DNA of 6,341 bases from Patescibacteria group bacterium (GTDB taxonomy: Bacteria; Patescibacteriota; Minisyncoccia; Phycocordibacterales; PALSA-1337): contig JAGWNR010000040.1 in NCBI GenBank assembly GCA_028871265.1, positions 1-6,341 of the forward strand, written 5' to 3'. This document shows positions 1 through 6,186 of this stretch, one piece after another. Both the position numbers and the translations under genes were made by a program. Below the pieces are notes generated by a model. That model was not told where the DNA came from. It did not search any database and saw only the letters and a program-made list of their open reading frames with translations. Each line of letters starts with the position of its first letter. Position 1 is the first letter of the stretch.

Positions 1-62
1 CAAGTGCGCACAAAACGATGAGTGATATGGTCGTGGTGTCGAAAGTGAAATTCATGAAATGA
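1..62 (+). CDS. Possible C-terminal tail of an upstream gene (partial)
   Basis: One plus-strand frame is open from the window edge to a TGA at 60-62 and gives a tail ending in VVVSKVKFMK. The other two plus frames stop within about 30 bases. A GC hairpin follows some 30 bases after the stop, as expected at a gene end. About 19 residues are too few to recognise a family, so no function is proposed. It could also be chance open sequence. Confidence 0.35.
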   Translation, partial: SAHKTMSDMVVVSKVKFMK

Positions 63-82
63 TTATAACAAATATTTCTCTA

Positions 83-107
83 AAAACACAAAACCCGCCG
101 AAGCGGG
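83..107. terminator. Terminator-like hairpin, U-tract on the minus strand
   Basis: CCCGC (94-98) pairs with GCGGG (103-107) around a CGAA loop. Read on the minus strand this is a GC stem with a TTCG-type tetraloop followed by a T-rich tract (complement of 83-93), a classical intrinsic terminator. On the plus strand only a weak T content follows. No minus-strand gene is visible to its right before the cysteine desulfurase, so it may serve the plus-strand gene ending at 62, or be left from a lost minus-strand gene. Confidence 0.55.
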
Positions 108-171
108 GATTGTGTCGGGACTTTGCGTTGGTGGAAATAAACGGGCTTGCTATCGTGGACCGATGGACGAA

Positions 172-239
172 GTCGGACATAGGGGTGGAAGTCGGACATA
201 GGGGTGGAAGTCGGACATAGGGGTGGAAGTCGGACATAG
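172..239. repeat. 19-bp direct tandem repeat, about 3.6 copies
   Basis: The unit GTCGGACATAGGGGTGGAA occurs three times without mismatch (172-190, 191-209, 210-228) and is followed by an 11-base partial copy (229-239). The bases just before the first copy (GGACGAA against GGTGGAA) hint at a decayed further unit. Copies are head to tail with no spacers. The unit length is not a multiple of three, so any reading frame through it cycles and the array is unlikely to encode protein. It lies in the gap upstream of the cysteine desulfurase. The rest of 63-309 shows no gene. Confidence 0.9.
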
Positions 240-296
240 TCAAAAAGCCGCGCATTTTTAGTAGTTTGTCAAGTATTTTTACTTGCATTAAAAGAG

Positions 297-302
297 TATA
301 TT
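297..302 (+). promoter_or_regulatory. Possible -10 element of the cysteine desulfurase gene
   Basis: TATATT ends seven bases before the ATG at 310, which would start the transcript at or next to the start codon (leaderless mRNA). No convincing -35 sits at the matching distance. A competing reading is TTGTCA (266-271) with TAAAAG (289-294), 17 bases apart. No Shine-Dalgarno sequence precedes the ATG, which fits a leaderless or very short leader. Tentative. Confidence 0.3.
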
Positions 303-309
303 TAAAGCC

Positions 310-1497
310 ATGAAATCTATTTATCTGGACTATGCCTCGATTACACCGCTCGACAAGCGGGTGAAGAATGAGATGGATAGGTGGAGCCGCGAGCCTTTGA
401 ACCCTTCATCCATCCATTCTCTTGGTGTCAAAGCTAAAAAAGTGTTGGATGAAGCACATCGTGGTGTGGCGGATTTTTTGCACGCGCATCCGGATGAGAT
501 CGTCTTTACCTCCGGCGGCACCGAGGCGAACGGGTTGGTTTTGGAAGGTACCGGGCGCGCTGCTTATCGGAGCGGCTTGGCCAAGCGTGGCAAAAGTGAA
601 AAAATCCACCTCATTATTTCTGCTATTGAACATTCTTCAATTATGGAAACGGCAAACATGCTGGAAAGGCATGGTGTCGAAGTGACACGACTCAGTGTCA
701 ATAAAAACGGACTGGTTTCGCTAGATGAGTTGAAGAAAGCGATCCGGCCGAATACATATTTGATTTCAATTATGACTGCCAACAACGAAACCGGTGTTAT
801 TCAGCCGATTCGCGAGATTGCCAAAATTGTACGTGATGCGAGAAAGAAATTTTTTACTGAAGCCGTCGCGGCTTGTGATAACTATCCTCTCTTTCACACC
901 GACGCGTGCCAAGCGGCGCTGTATGAGGATTTAAATGTTGAAAAACTGGGTGTTGATTTTCTGACGCTTGATGGTAGTAAAATTTACGGTCCGCGCGGCA
1001 TTGGATGTCTATATGTCAAGAGGAATGCGGCGATTGAACCGATTGTTTACGGTGGCGGTCAAGAGCGCGATTTGCGCTCGGGCACGGAAAATATTCCGGC
1101 GATCAAAGGTTTTGTCACAGCACTTGAAATCGCTAAAAAAAATATTTCAAGTGAAAACCGCCGCGTTGCCGAACTGCGTGATCTTTTTGAAAGGGGAATC
1201 AGTCAAATACGCAAGGATGTAATAATAAATTCCAGCGGTGCACCGCGCGTGTCGCACATTTCAAACATTACTATTCCCGGCGTCGATGCCGAGATGCTCC
1301 TTTTGCGTCTGGATGCCAAAGGAATTCTGTGCTCAACCAAAAGCGCATGTTTACGTGATGAGGACGAATCCTATGTTTTACGCGCCATCGGTGCCGATTC
1401 AAAATCATCACTACGTTTTTCCTTTGGTCGATTGACTACGACGCGAGATGTAAAAATAGCACTGGGTTATTTGAAGACTTTGATTGGTGCAAAGTAA
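310..1497 (+). CDS. Cysteine desulfurase, NifS/IscS group I
   Basis: This is a PLP-dependent enzyme that takes sulfur from L-cysteine, leaving alanine and an enzyme persulfide that feeds Fe-S cluster assembly or tRNA thiolation in the cytoplasm. At 395 residues it has the usual length. Visible landmarks are YLDYAS at 5-10, FTSGGTEANG at 66-75, the cofactor-stacking His108 in AIEHSS, NNETGVIQP at 158-166, the PLP-contacting Asp198 and Gln201 in HTDACQ, the Schiff-base Lys224 in GSKIYGPRG, GGGQERDLRSGTEN at 248-261, and catalytic Cys347 in STKSAC. The end (SYVLRAIG, then LRFSFGRLTT) matches group I IscS/NifS rather than SufS. The His normally just before the PLP lysine is Ser223, and about 13 extra residues sit near 179-193. 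The ATG is the first in frame and has no Shine-Dalgarno. Two tandem TAA stops close it. No scaffold protein (IscU) is next to it in the window. Confidence 0.95.
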   Translation: MKSIYLDYASITPLDKRVKNEMDRWSREPLNPSSIHSLGVKAKKVLDEAHRGVADFLHAHPDEIVFTSGGTEANGLVLEGTGRAAYRSGLAKRGKSEKIHLIISAIEHSSIMETANMLERHGVEVTRLSVNKNGLVSLDELKKAIRPNTYLISIMTANNETGVIQPIREIAKIVRDARKKFFTEAVAACDNYPLFHTDACQAALYEDLNVEKLGVDFLTLDGSKIYGPRGIGCLYVKRNAAIEPIVYGGGQERDLRSGTENIPAIKGFVTALEIAKKNISSENRRVAELRDLFERGISQIRKDVIINSSGAPRVSHISNITIPGVDAEMLLLRLDAKGILCSTKSACLRDEDESYVLRAIGADSKSSLRFSFGRLTTTRDVKIALGYLKTLIGAK

Positions 1498-1569
1498 TAA
1501 AATTAAAAACAAGCATAGTACAAGCAAATTTCGAGGACGAGAAAAGTAAATATTACGCTTGTTTGTTGC

Positions 1570-2388
1570 ATGTCTCTTGACTCGCATCAAAAAAAAGCTC
1601 ACAATCTAGACGTGGAACATCTATCTAAACAACAAATCGTCCTGGTTTCAATATTGGTCTCTTTTGTCACATCGATCGCTACCGGTGTTGTAATGCTAGC
1701 GCTGTTCAATTCAAATTCTTCTGGACCGGCTAGCACTATCCAACAAGTGATCGAGCAAACTGTCGGCGGTTCACTATCATCCGGTACGGCCGCCGTAAAC
1801 AATGGAACCAGTCCAGCGGATAATTTGACCAATACAGTCGCGACGGTTGCCAAGAGTATTGCATTACTTCACGACGGAGTTTCATCGACAACGGCTGGTT
1901 TAGGAATTGTCGTCAGTGCACATGGCACGATTATGGCTGATAAAACTGCAGTCGGTAATTTGACCTATCCGTTTGCAACTTATTCCGATGGTCATGTTTA
2001 CCCGCTGGTGGTTGTCAGATCTCAAGTCAACGGCGACATTGTTTTTCTGGATCCTGTGCGCCAAAATGGTGTATTGATTGGAACCTCGACTGAATTTGTG
2101 CCGGCGATTTTCGGTGGTACTCCAAAATTAGGTGATACCGTTGTGTCGTTAGGCGGTTCAACGGGTGGTGTGCTGGGTTTGGGTATTGTCCAGGAAATTG
2201 GTGCAGGTAATGCCGCCTCTAGCTCTGGCGTTATTTCTACCACCATTGCCTCGTCAAAAGTTTCGCTGGGAAGTCCGCTCTTTAATCTTTCCGGCGCTAT
2301 TTCCGGTATATACGTTTCTTCGTTTGCTTCAACTACTCCAGCGCAGTTTTATCCTATTTCGCTCATTCGCGCCGCCATTCCCAGGTAG
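1570..2388 (+). CDS. Membrane-anchored HtrA/trypsin-like protein, probably proteolytically inactive
   Basis: This 272-residue protein has a short charged N-terminus, one hydrophobic segment at about 22-46, and a Ser/Thr/Gly-rich linker (47-90). Lysines before the segment suggest the C-terminal domain is extracytoplasmic. Residues about 95-255 follow the landmarks of S1C (HtrA/DegP) proteases: AGLGIVVSAHG (109-119) for the GSGFIIS strand, GDIVFL (155-160) for the Asp region, LGDTVVSLGG (187-196) and GLGIVQEIG (203-211) for the VGD and GIVS strands, and GSPLFNLSGAISGI (234-247) for the region after the active Ser. In this alignment the catalytic His is Thr126, the Asp is kept (Asp156) and the catalytic Ser is Leu233, with Ser232 beside it. 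No PDZ domain follows. It is therefore probably a pseudoprotease with a binding or scaffolding role (inference). It starts 72 bases after the cysteine desulfurase. The ATG is the only start between the upstream in-frame TAG (1516-1518) and the membrane segment, and no Shine-Dalgarno is seen. Confidence 0.75.
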   Translation: MSLDSHQKKAHNLDVEHLSKQQIVLVSILVSFVTSIATGVVMLALFNSNSSGPASTIQQVIEQTVGGSLSSGTAAVNNGTSPADNLTNTVATVAKSIALLHDGVSSTTAGLGIVVSAHGTIMADKTAVGNLTYPFATYSDGHVYPLVVVRSQVNGDIVFLDPVRQNGVLIGTSTEFVPAIFGGTPKLGDTVVSLGGSTGGVLGLGIVQEIGAGNAASSSGVISTTIASSKVSLGSPLFNLSGAISGIYVSSFASTTPAQFYPISLIRAAIPR

Positions 2389-2400
2389 TCCTGCATGAGC

Positions 2401-2429
2401 TTGATATTGCACCATTTTTAGGCTACTAT
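2401..2429 (+). promoter_or_regulatory. Probable sigma-70-type promoter of clpB
   Basis: TTGATA (2401-2406) and TACTAT (2424-2429) are separated by 17 bases. A second -10-like TATAGT lies at 2433-2438, but its best -35 (TTGCAC, 2407-2412) is 20 bases away. Transcription from the first pair would start near 2436, giving a T-rich leader of about 50 bases. No HrcA (CIRCE) inverted repeat or CtsR-like direct repeat is visible, so heat control by those repressors is not supported. Confidence 0.5.
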
Positions 2430-2487
2430 CAGTATAGTTTTTAGAGTTTATTATTTTCCTTTTTACTTTTTTCATTTTACATTTCCT

Positions 2488-5184
2488 ATGCCTCCACCAC
2501 TCAAAAATTTCACCACCAAAGCCAAAGAAGCCCTCCGTCGCGCGCACGAGCTGGCTATTGAACGCGGCCAAAATCACGTCAATCCGGTGCATCTCCTGGC
2601 CGCTTTAATTTTGCAAGAAGAGAGCATGGTCATGTCCATCCTGGACAAAATGGAAATTGACACCATGATGCTCACCGATTTGGTGTTGGAGCAGCTGGAA
2701 TCACCAGAAGGTTCGTCTGTTTTGGCGCCGTCATATCAGATTTATTTGACGCCGGAATTGGCCTCAATTCTCGAACACGCCGGCAAAGAAGCGACCGAAC
2801 TCAAGGATGAATTCATTTCCACCGAGCATCTATTTCTGGCGGTTTTTGACGTCCAGGGTCCGGCCAAAGACACCCTCGCACGTTTCAAAATAGATCGCGA
2901 TGTCGTCCTTCAAACTCTCCTAGACATTCGCAACAATCCGATTGCTGGTGATGATAAACCAAAACGTTTTCGCACTCTGGCGCGCTACACCAGGTCGCTC
3001 ACCAAACTGGCCAAAGACAACAAACTGGATCCGGTTATTGGTCGCGACAATGAAATCATGCGCGTCATTCAGATTTTGTCGCGTCGCACCAAAAATAATC
3101 CGATTCTGATTGGCGAGGCTGGCGTGGGTAAAACCGCTATTGCCGAAGGACTGGCCATCCGCATGGCACAGGGTGATGTGCCGGAATCGCTCAAGGACAA
3201 AGAGCTGGTGTCGCTAGATCTGGGCTCGCTCATCGCCGGCACTAAATATCGTGGTGAATTCGAGGAGCGTCTGAAAAATATTTTAAAGGAAATCGAACGC
3301 GCCGAAGGCAAAATCATACTTTTTATTGATGAAATTCATACACTGGTCGGCGCCGGTGCCGCCGAAGGTTCCATGGATGCTTCCAATATGTTGAAACCGG
3401 CTTTGGCACGCGGTGAGCTGCGTGCTATCGGTGCGACAACTCTGAAAGAATATCAAAAGCATATTGAAAAGGATCCGGCGTTGACCCGCCGTTTTCAGCC
3501 GGTTTATGTTTCAGAACCATCGCGTGAGGACGCCATTGCCATTTTGCGCGGGCTCAAAGAAAAATATGAACTCTATCATGGTGTACGCATAACTGATGAC
3601 GCCATCGTCGCCGCCGTCGATTTGGCCAGCCGTTATATTGCCGATCGCTTTTTGCCGGACAAAGTCGTCGATTTGATTGATGAGGCCGCTTCGTCCTTGA
3701 AAATTTCTCTGGAAAACATGCCGCCACAGCTAGAGGAAACTAGGCGTAAAATTATGCGCTTGGAAATCGAACGTGAGGCTTTGAAGAAAGAGACTTCCAA
3801 AGAAGCCAAAGCCCGCACTGCCAAAATTGAAAAGGAAATCGCCGATTTGAAAGAGGGAACGTCAGAGCTGGAGCTAAAATGGAAAAATGAAAAGGAAACC
3901 ATTAGTGATATAAAAAGGATCAAGAAAGACTTGGAAACATTGCGGCTGGAAGCTGAAGGTGCCGAAGCCCGCGCCGATCTGGCCAAGGCCGCTGAAATCC
4001 GCTATGGCACTATTCCGGCCTTGGAAAAAGATTTGGAAACTAAAACCAAACGTTTGAAAAAACTTCAGGGATCACGTCGCCTTTTGAAAGAAGAAATCAC
4101 CGATGCCGATATTGCCGCTGTTGTTTCGCGCTGGACAGGCATTCCTGTTTCTCGCATGCTCGAGGAAGAAGCACAAAAATTGGCCAGGATGGAAGACGAA
4201 TTGCGTCATCGTATTATTGGTCAAGACGAAGCGGTGCAAAAAATTTCCGATACGATCAAGAGGTCGCGTGCCGGCATCGCCGATCCGAATCGACCGATTG
4301 GTTCATTCATTTTCCTGGGTCCGACCGGTGTTGGTAAAACCGAGTTGACCAAGGCGTTGGCTGAATTCCTCTTTAACGATGAAAAAGCGCTAATTCGCGT
4401 CGACATGTCTGAATTTATGGAAAAACACAGTGTGTCGCGACTGATCGGTGCACCGCCTGGCTATGTGGGCCATGATGAAGGTGGAGGATTGACCGAAATG
4501 GTTCGCCATCGTCCTTATTCTGTGGTGCTTTTCGACGAGATTGAAAAGGCACACCCCGAAGTTTTCAACATCCTGCTCCAGGTTTTGGACAATGGACGCC
4601 TGACTGATTCGAAAGGTCGCACGGTCAATTTCCGTAACACTGTTATTATCATGACTTCAAATATTGGTGCGCAATATATTCAGCGTATGGAACACATGGG
4701 CTTTAACACGACTGGTGGCGAAAAAAATGAAGGTGAAATGGACAAAGAGAGTTACAATGGGGTCAAAAACAAAGTCCTGGAAAGTTTGCGTGATTATTTC
4801 CGTCCGGAATTTTTGAACCGAGTCGATGATATTGTTCTCTTTGACATTTTGTCCAAAGAAGCGATCGAAAAGATTGTCGGTATTCAGGTCGGTGTGGTTG
4901 TCGATCGTCTCATCACCAAAGGTATCAATCTGTCGGTGGCACCGGAAGTCATGACCTATCTGGCCAAAGAGGGTTACAACCCGCAGTACGGCGCACGACC
5001 TCTAAAGCGTCTTATTCAGAACAAAATTCTGACACCAGTGGCCAATCTGATGATCTCTCAAGGTGTGACCAAGGGCGGCACAGTTTCTGTCACCATGAAA
5101 AACGGTGAGATCTCTATTGCTGCTTCAAAGAAAAAGAAAGGTGAGAGCCCGATCATCCTAAACCCGGCGGAGTTGGTGGAGTAA
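2488..5184 (+). CDS. clpB: Hsp100/Clp AAA+ unfoldase, ClpB-type with a ClpC-like docking-loop motif
   Basis: This 898-residue ATPase threads proteins through a hexameric pore; ClpB-type members rescue aggregates together with DnaK. An N-terminal Clp repeat domain (about 1-150) is followed by AAA-1: Walker A GEAGVGKT (209-216), Walker B with Asp281-Glu282, pore loop KYRGEFE (Tyr254), arginine fingers 334-335. A long charged coiled-coil middle domain (about 411-540, with [13 protein letters not shown] at 505-517) matches ClpB in length and pattern. AAA-2 has Walker A GPTGVGKT (611-618), Walker B Asp683-Glu684, pore loop GYVG (Tyr659), Arg778 in FLNR and sensor-2 GARPLKR (835-841). All ATPase residues seem intact. 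Unlike typical ClpB (about 860 residues), the stretch 730-765 between the TSN and FRPEFLNR motifs is longer and contains M-G-F (737-739), where ClpC and ClpA carry the ClpP-binding loop. A lysine-rich tail (881-884) ends the protein. Some annotators may call it ClpC. The start fits the family N-terminus; no Shine-Dalgarno is present. Confidence 0.93.
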   Translation: MPPPLKNFTTKAKEALRRAHELAIERGQNHVNPVHLLAALILQEESMVMSILDKMEIDTMMLTDLVLEQLESPEGSSVLAPSYQIYLTPELASILEHAGKEATELKDEFISTEHLFLAVFDVQGPAKDTLARFKIDRDVVLQTLLDIRNNPIAGDDKPKRFRTLARYTRSLTKLAKDNKLDPVIGRDNEIMRVIQILSRRTKNNPILIGEAGVGKTAIAEGLAIRMAQGDVPESLKDKELVSLDLGSLIAGTKYRGEFEERLKNILKEIERAEGKIILFIDEIHTLVGAGAAEGSMDASNMLKPALARGELRAIGATTLKEYQKHIEKDPALTRRFQPVYVSEPSREDAIAILRGLKEKYELYHGVRITDDAIVAAVDLASRYIADRFLPDKVVDLIDEAASSLKISLENMPPQLEETRRKIMRLEIEREALKKETSKEAKARTAKIEKEIADLKEGTSELELKWKNEKETISDIKRIKKDLETLRLEAEGAEARADLAKAAEIRYGTIPALEKDLETKTKRLKKLQGSRRLLKEEITDADIAAVVSRWTGIPVSRMLEEEAQKLARMEDELRHRIIGQDEAVQKISDTIKRSRAGIADPNRPIGSFIFLGPTGVGKTELTKALAEFLFNDEKALIRVDMSEFMEKHSVSRLIGAPPGYVGHDEGGGLTEMVRHRPYSVVLFDEIEKAHPEVFNILLQVLDNGRLTDSKGRTVNFRNTVIIMTSNIGAQYIQRMEHMGFNTTGGEKNEGEMDKESYNGVKNKVLESLRDYFRPEFLNRVDDIVLFDILSKEAIEKIVGIQVGVVVDRLITKGINLSVAPEVMTYLAKEGYNPQYGARPLKRLIQNKILTPVANLMISQGVTKGGTVSVTMKNGEISIAASKKKKGESPIILNPAELVE

Positions 5185-5402
5185 GTCGAAAGGTGGGGTA
5201 CGGGTCGTCATTTTTTGAGCTTTTTAGAATATAACCAATTGGTTATATTGAGAAAATCGCCAAAAAACTACACCATATCACAGCGGCTCCGTTCTGTATT
5301 TCAAGTCACGTTTATTTCTTCAAACCAATGTGGCTCATTTCCAATTGTCCTGCGGAACCTTGGCAAAGCACGGGCAGGCCTCCATTTTTTGTTAAGAATT
5401 TT
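5185..5402. other. Gene-free stretch between clpB and the tRNA-Tyr promoter
   Basis: About 220 bases without a supportable gene. Two T-runs just after clpB (5211-5216 and 5221-5225) have no GC stem before them, so no intrinsic terminator for clpB is evident. Apart from the palindrome at 5228-5249 I see no RNA gene, repeat or mobile-element end. A 67-codon frame starting with TTG at 5215 crosses the palindrome; it has no ribosome binding site and no recognisable motifs, and is taken as chance. Confidence 0.6.
5228..5249. promoter_or_regulatory. Perfect 22-bp palindrome, operator-like
   Basis: The left half AATATAACCAA (5228-5238) is followed directly by its exact reverse complement TTGGTTATATT (5239-5249), with no spacer. 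It is AT-rich and has no T-run on either side suited to an intrinsic terminator. Its size and symmetry resemble the binding site of a dimeric winged-helix repressor such as MarR or PadR types (inference). No regulator gene and no clear promoter overlap it within the window. Confidence 0.6.
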
Positions 5403-5430
5403 TTGCAAAATGTTGTAATAATGCTACAAT
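5403..5430 (+). promoter_or_regulatory. Promoter of tRNA-Tyr
   Basis: TTGCAA (5403-5408) and TACAAT (5425-5430) are 16 bases apart and close to sigma-70 consensus. Transcription would start near 5437, about 100 bases before the mature tRNA. Confidence 0.65.
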
Positions 5431-5437
5431 CGCTGTA

Positions 5438-5528
5438 CCTCACTGTTTGAGGGAGGGTTTTTGGCCCGGCTTCCGGAAAAAGATATCTGACTTGTTCGTT
5501 ATTTCCTTTAACAAGTCAATTCCGGAAG
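5438..5528 (+). other. Structured leader of the tRNA-Tyr transcript
   Basis: A small hairpin pairs CCTCA (5438-5442) with TGAGG (5448-5452). A larger compound hairpin follows: CTTCCGGAA (5470-5478) pairs with TTCCGGAAG (5520-5528), and inside it GACTTGTT (5489-5496) pairs with AACAAGTC (5510-5517) around a 13-base loop, leaving an asymmetric internal loop of 10 against 2 bases. All 17 pairs of the large hairpin are Watson-Crick. It ends nine bases before the mature tRNA. GGGAGGG (5451-5457) is also complementary to CCCTCCC (5609-5615) in the 3' part of the tRNA. It may guide 5' processing, or be a separate small RNA. I do not recognise a known RNA family. Confidence 0.6.
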
Positions 5529-5537
5529 TTTTCCATC

Positions 5538-5621
5538 GCGTCGGTGGCAGAGTGGTCAATTGCAACTGGCTGTAAACCAGTCGCCCCATGGGCTACGGGG
5601 GTTCGAATCCCTCCCGGCGCA
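5538..5621 (+). tRNA. tRNA-Tyr (anticodon GUA)
   Basis: A complete class II cloverleaf can be drawn. The acceptor stem pairs GCGTCGG (5538-5544) with CCGGCGC (5614-5620), with one T-G wobble. The D-stem is GCA/TGC. The anticodon stem ACTGG/CCAGT encloses CTGTAAA with GTA at 5572-5574. A long variable arm (GCCC-CAT-GGGC) is typical of bacterial tRNA-Tyr. The T-arm GGGGG/CCCTC holds TTCGAAT. The discriminator base is A5621. The next three bases are CAC, so CCA is not encoded and must be added by a nucleotidyltransferase. It has its own promoter and terminator. Confidence 0.97.
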
Positions 5622-5628
5622 CACGAGA

Positions 5629-5650
5629 AAATCCGCGAAAGCGGATTTTT
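5629..5650 (+). terminator. Intrinsic terminator of tRNA-Tyr
   Basis: AAATCCGC (5629-5636) pairs with GCGGATTT (5641-5648) around a GAAA tetraloop. The stem's own 3' T's plus two more form the T-run. It starts seven bases after the tRNA. Confidence 0.9.
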
Positions 5651-5653
5651 GAT

Positions 5654-5675
5654 TGGCGGCAAGGGAGGATTCGAA
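5654..5675 (-). other. Orphan tRNA 3'-end-like fragment
   Basis: On the minus strand these bases read as a T-loop TTCGAAT, the T-stem 3' strand CCTCC, an acceptor-like CTTGCCG and then CCA, which is the order of a tRNA 3' end. The bases before it on that strand do not give a pairing T-stem (GGAGG is missing), nor an anticodon or D-arm, so it is not a functional tRNA. GGGAGGATTCGAA on the plus strand is also a near-perfect inverted copy of part of the tRNA-Tyr T-arm (5602-5615), with one base missing. It could be a tRNA remnant or an attachment-site scar (inference). Confidence 0.5.
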
Positions 5676-5684
5676 GGCCGGAGC

Positions 5685-5712
5685 AAATAAAAAAGCCGAC
5701 CGCGAGGCCGGC
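5685..5712 (-). terminator. Intrinsic terminator of the small membrane-protein gene
   Basis: Read on the minus strand, GGC-rich arms (5706-5712 and 5695-5701) form a seven-position stem with one A-C mismatch around a four-base loop, followed by a T-run (complement of 5685-5694). It begins eight bases past the stop codon of the minus-strand gene and faces the tRNA-Tyr terminator. Confidence 0.85.
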
Positions 5713-5720
5713 GTGAATGA

Positions 5721-6128
5721 TTATTGGCTGATTAGCTTGTCGAGCAATTCCTTGGCTCGATAATGTAGTAACGGATTTGGCTTTTCGCCAAAAAGCAAAC
5801 GGTTCTCCAAACTGGTCAATTCTTCTATTTCAAGCCCGCGCAGTTCGTATTCCAGCTCAGACACTGTGCAATTATTCCCATCCGACCTATCGGTTTTAGA
5901 CAAAATATCCAGCAAAGCCTTTTTATCATCTTTGATGGTGCGGTATTGCTTGTGCCATTCCTTTTCCATATACCTTTTGATTTGTCTGGTTGCCGATTGT
6001 TCTTGTCTTTTGTTACGCCTGTTTTGCAAGAACTCTTTGATGAAAAAGTAGGCCAGTCTGGTCAAAACTACCGCAACTGAAAACAATAAAACCGTTACAA
6101 ATGCTCGTAACATTGGGTCTGTATTCAT
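5721..6128 (-). CDS. Small membrane-anchored protein of unknown function
   Basis: This 135-residue protein is not recognised. A hydrophobic segment at about 8-30 is directly followed by a strongly basic stretch (KEFLQNRRNKRQ, 31-42), so by the positive-inside rule the N-terminus should be outside and the remaining 100 residues cytoplasmic. The cytoplasmic part is charged and predicted by eye to be mostly helical (SELEYELRGLEIEELTSLENRLL, in two runs around 90-112), which could be a short coiled coil. One cysteine (Cys87) and no catalytic motif are seen. Expression signals are unusually good: a near-consensus promoter, a Shine-Dalgarno and a terminator, so I take it as real. It is monocistronic here and divergent from rpmG. 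Confidence 0.75.
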   Translation of the reverse strand: MNTDPMLRAFVTVLLFSVAVVLTRLAYFFIKEFLQNRRNKRQEQSATRQIKRYMEKEWHKQYRTIKDDKKALLDILSKTDRSDGNNCTVSELEYELRGLEIEELTSLENRLLFGEKPNPLLHYRAKELLDKLISQ

Positions 6129-6132
6129 AAAG

Positions 6133-6138
6133 TCCTTT
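6133..6138 (-). promoter_or_regulatory. Shine-Dalgarno of the small membrane-protein gene
   Basis: AAAGGA on the minus strand lies four bases before the ATG (complement of 6126-6128) and fixes that start. It is the only clear Shine-Dalgarno in the window. Confidence 0.65.
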
Positions 6139-6145
6139 CAAGATT

Positions 6146-6174
6146 ACTTTACGCCGCATTGATATATATGTCAA
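6146..6174 (-). promoter_or_regulatory. Promoter of the small membrane-protein gene
   Basis: On the minus strand a perfect -35 TTGACA (6169-6174) is followed after 17 bases by TAAAGT (6146-6151). The start would be near 6139, giving a leader of about 11 bases that just includes the Shine-Dalgarno. Confidence 0.75.
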
Positions 6175-6186
6175 CTAATTAATTAT

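Noticed and set aside
172..239. CRISPR array
   Set aside because: The copies are directly adjacent with no spacers, and no cas genes are present.
52..288. Minus-strand 78-codon frame across the tandem repeat
   Set aside because: It only stays open because the 19-bp unit cycles through all frames; there is no ribosome binding site or recognisable domain, and it runs over the hairpin at 94-107.
1509..1562. ACAAGC (1509-1514, 1520-1525) against GCTTGT (1557-1562) as a regulatory hairpin before the HtrA-like gene
   Set aside because: Six base pairs across a loop of more than 30 bases in AT-rich sequence is weak and likely chance.
2382..2393. CAGG-TAGT-CCTG hairpin at the end of the HtrA-like gene as a terminator
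   Set aside because: Only four base pairs, it contains the stop codon and has no T-run after it.
2401..2487. CIRCE or CtsR operator before clpB
   Set aside because: No TTAGCACTC/GAGTGCTAA inverted repeat and no repeated GGTCAAA-type heptamers are present.
5215..5418. 67-codon plus-strand frame starting with TTG after clpB
   Set aside because: No ribosome binding site, no family resemblance, crosses the palindrome and overlaps the tRNA promoter.
5312..5443. 43-codon minus-strand frame with GTG start opposite the tRNA promoter
   Set aside because: Short, without ribosome binding site or terminator; it ends without any supporting signal.
5437..5537. Small SRP (4.5S-like) RNA, suggested by TCCGGAAG near AGTCA
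   Set aside because: The GGAA sits in a stem arm, not a closed tetraloop, and the AGCA/asymmetric-loop partner of SRP helix 8 is missing.
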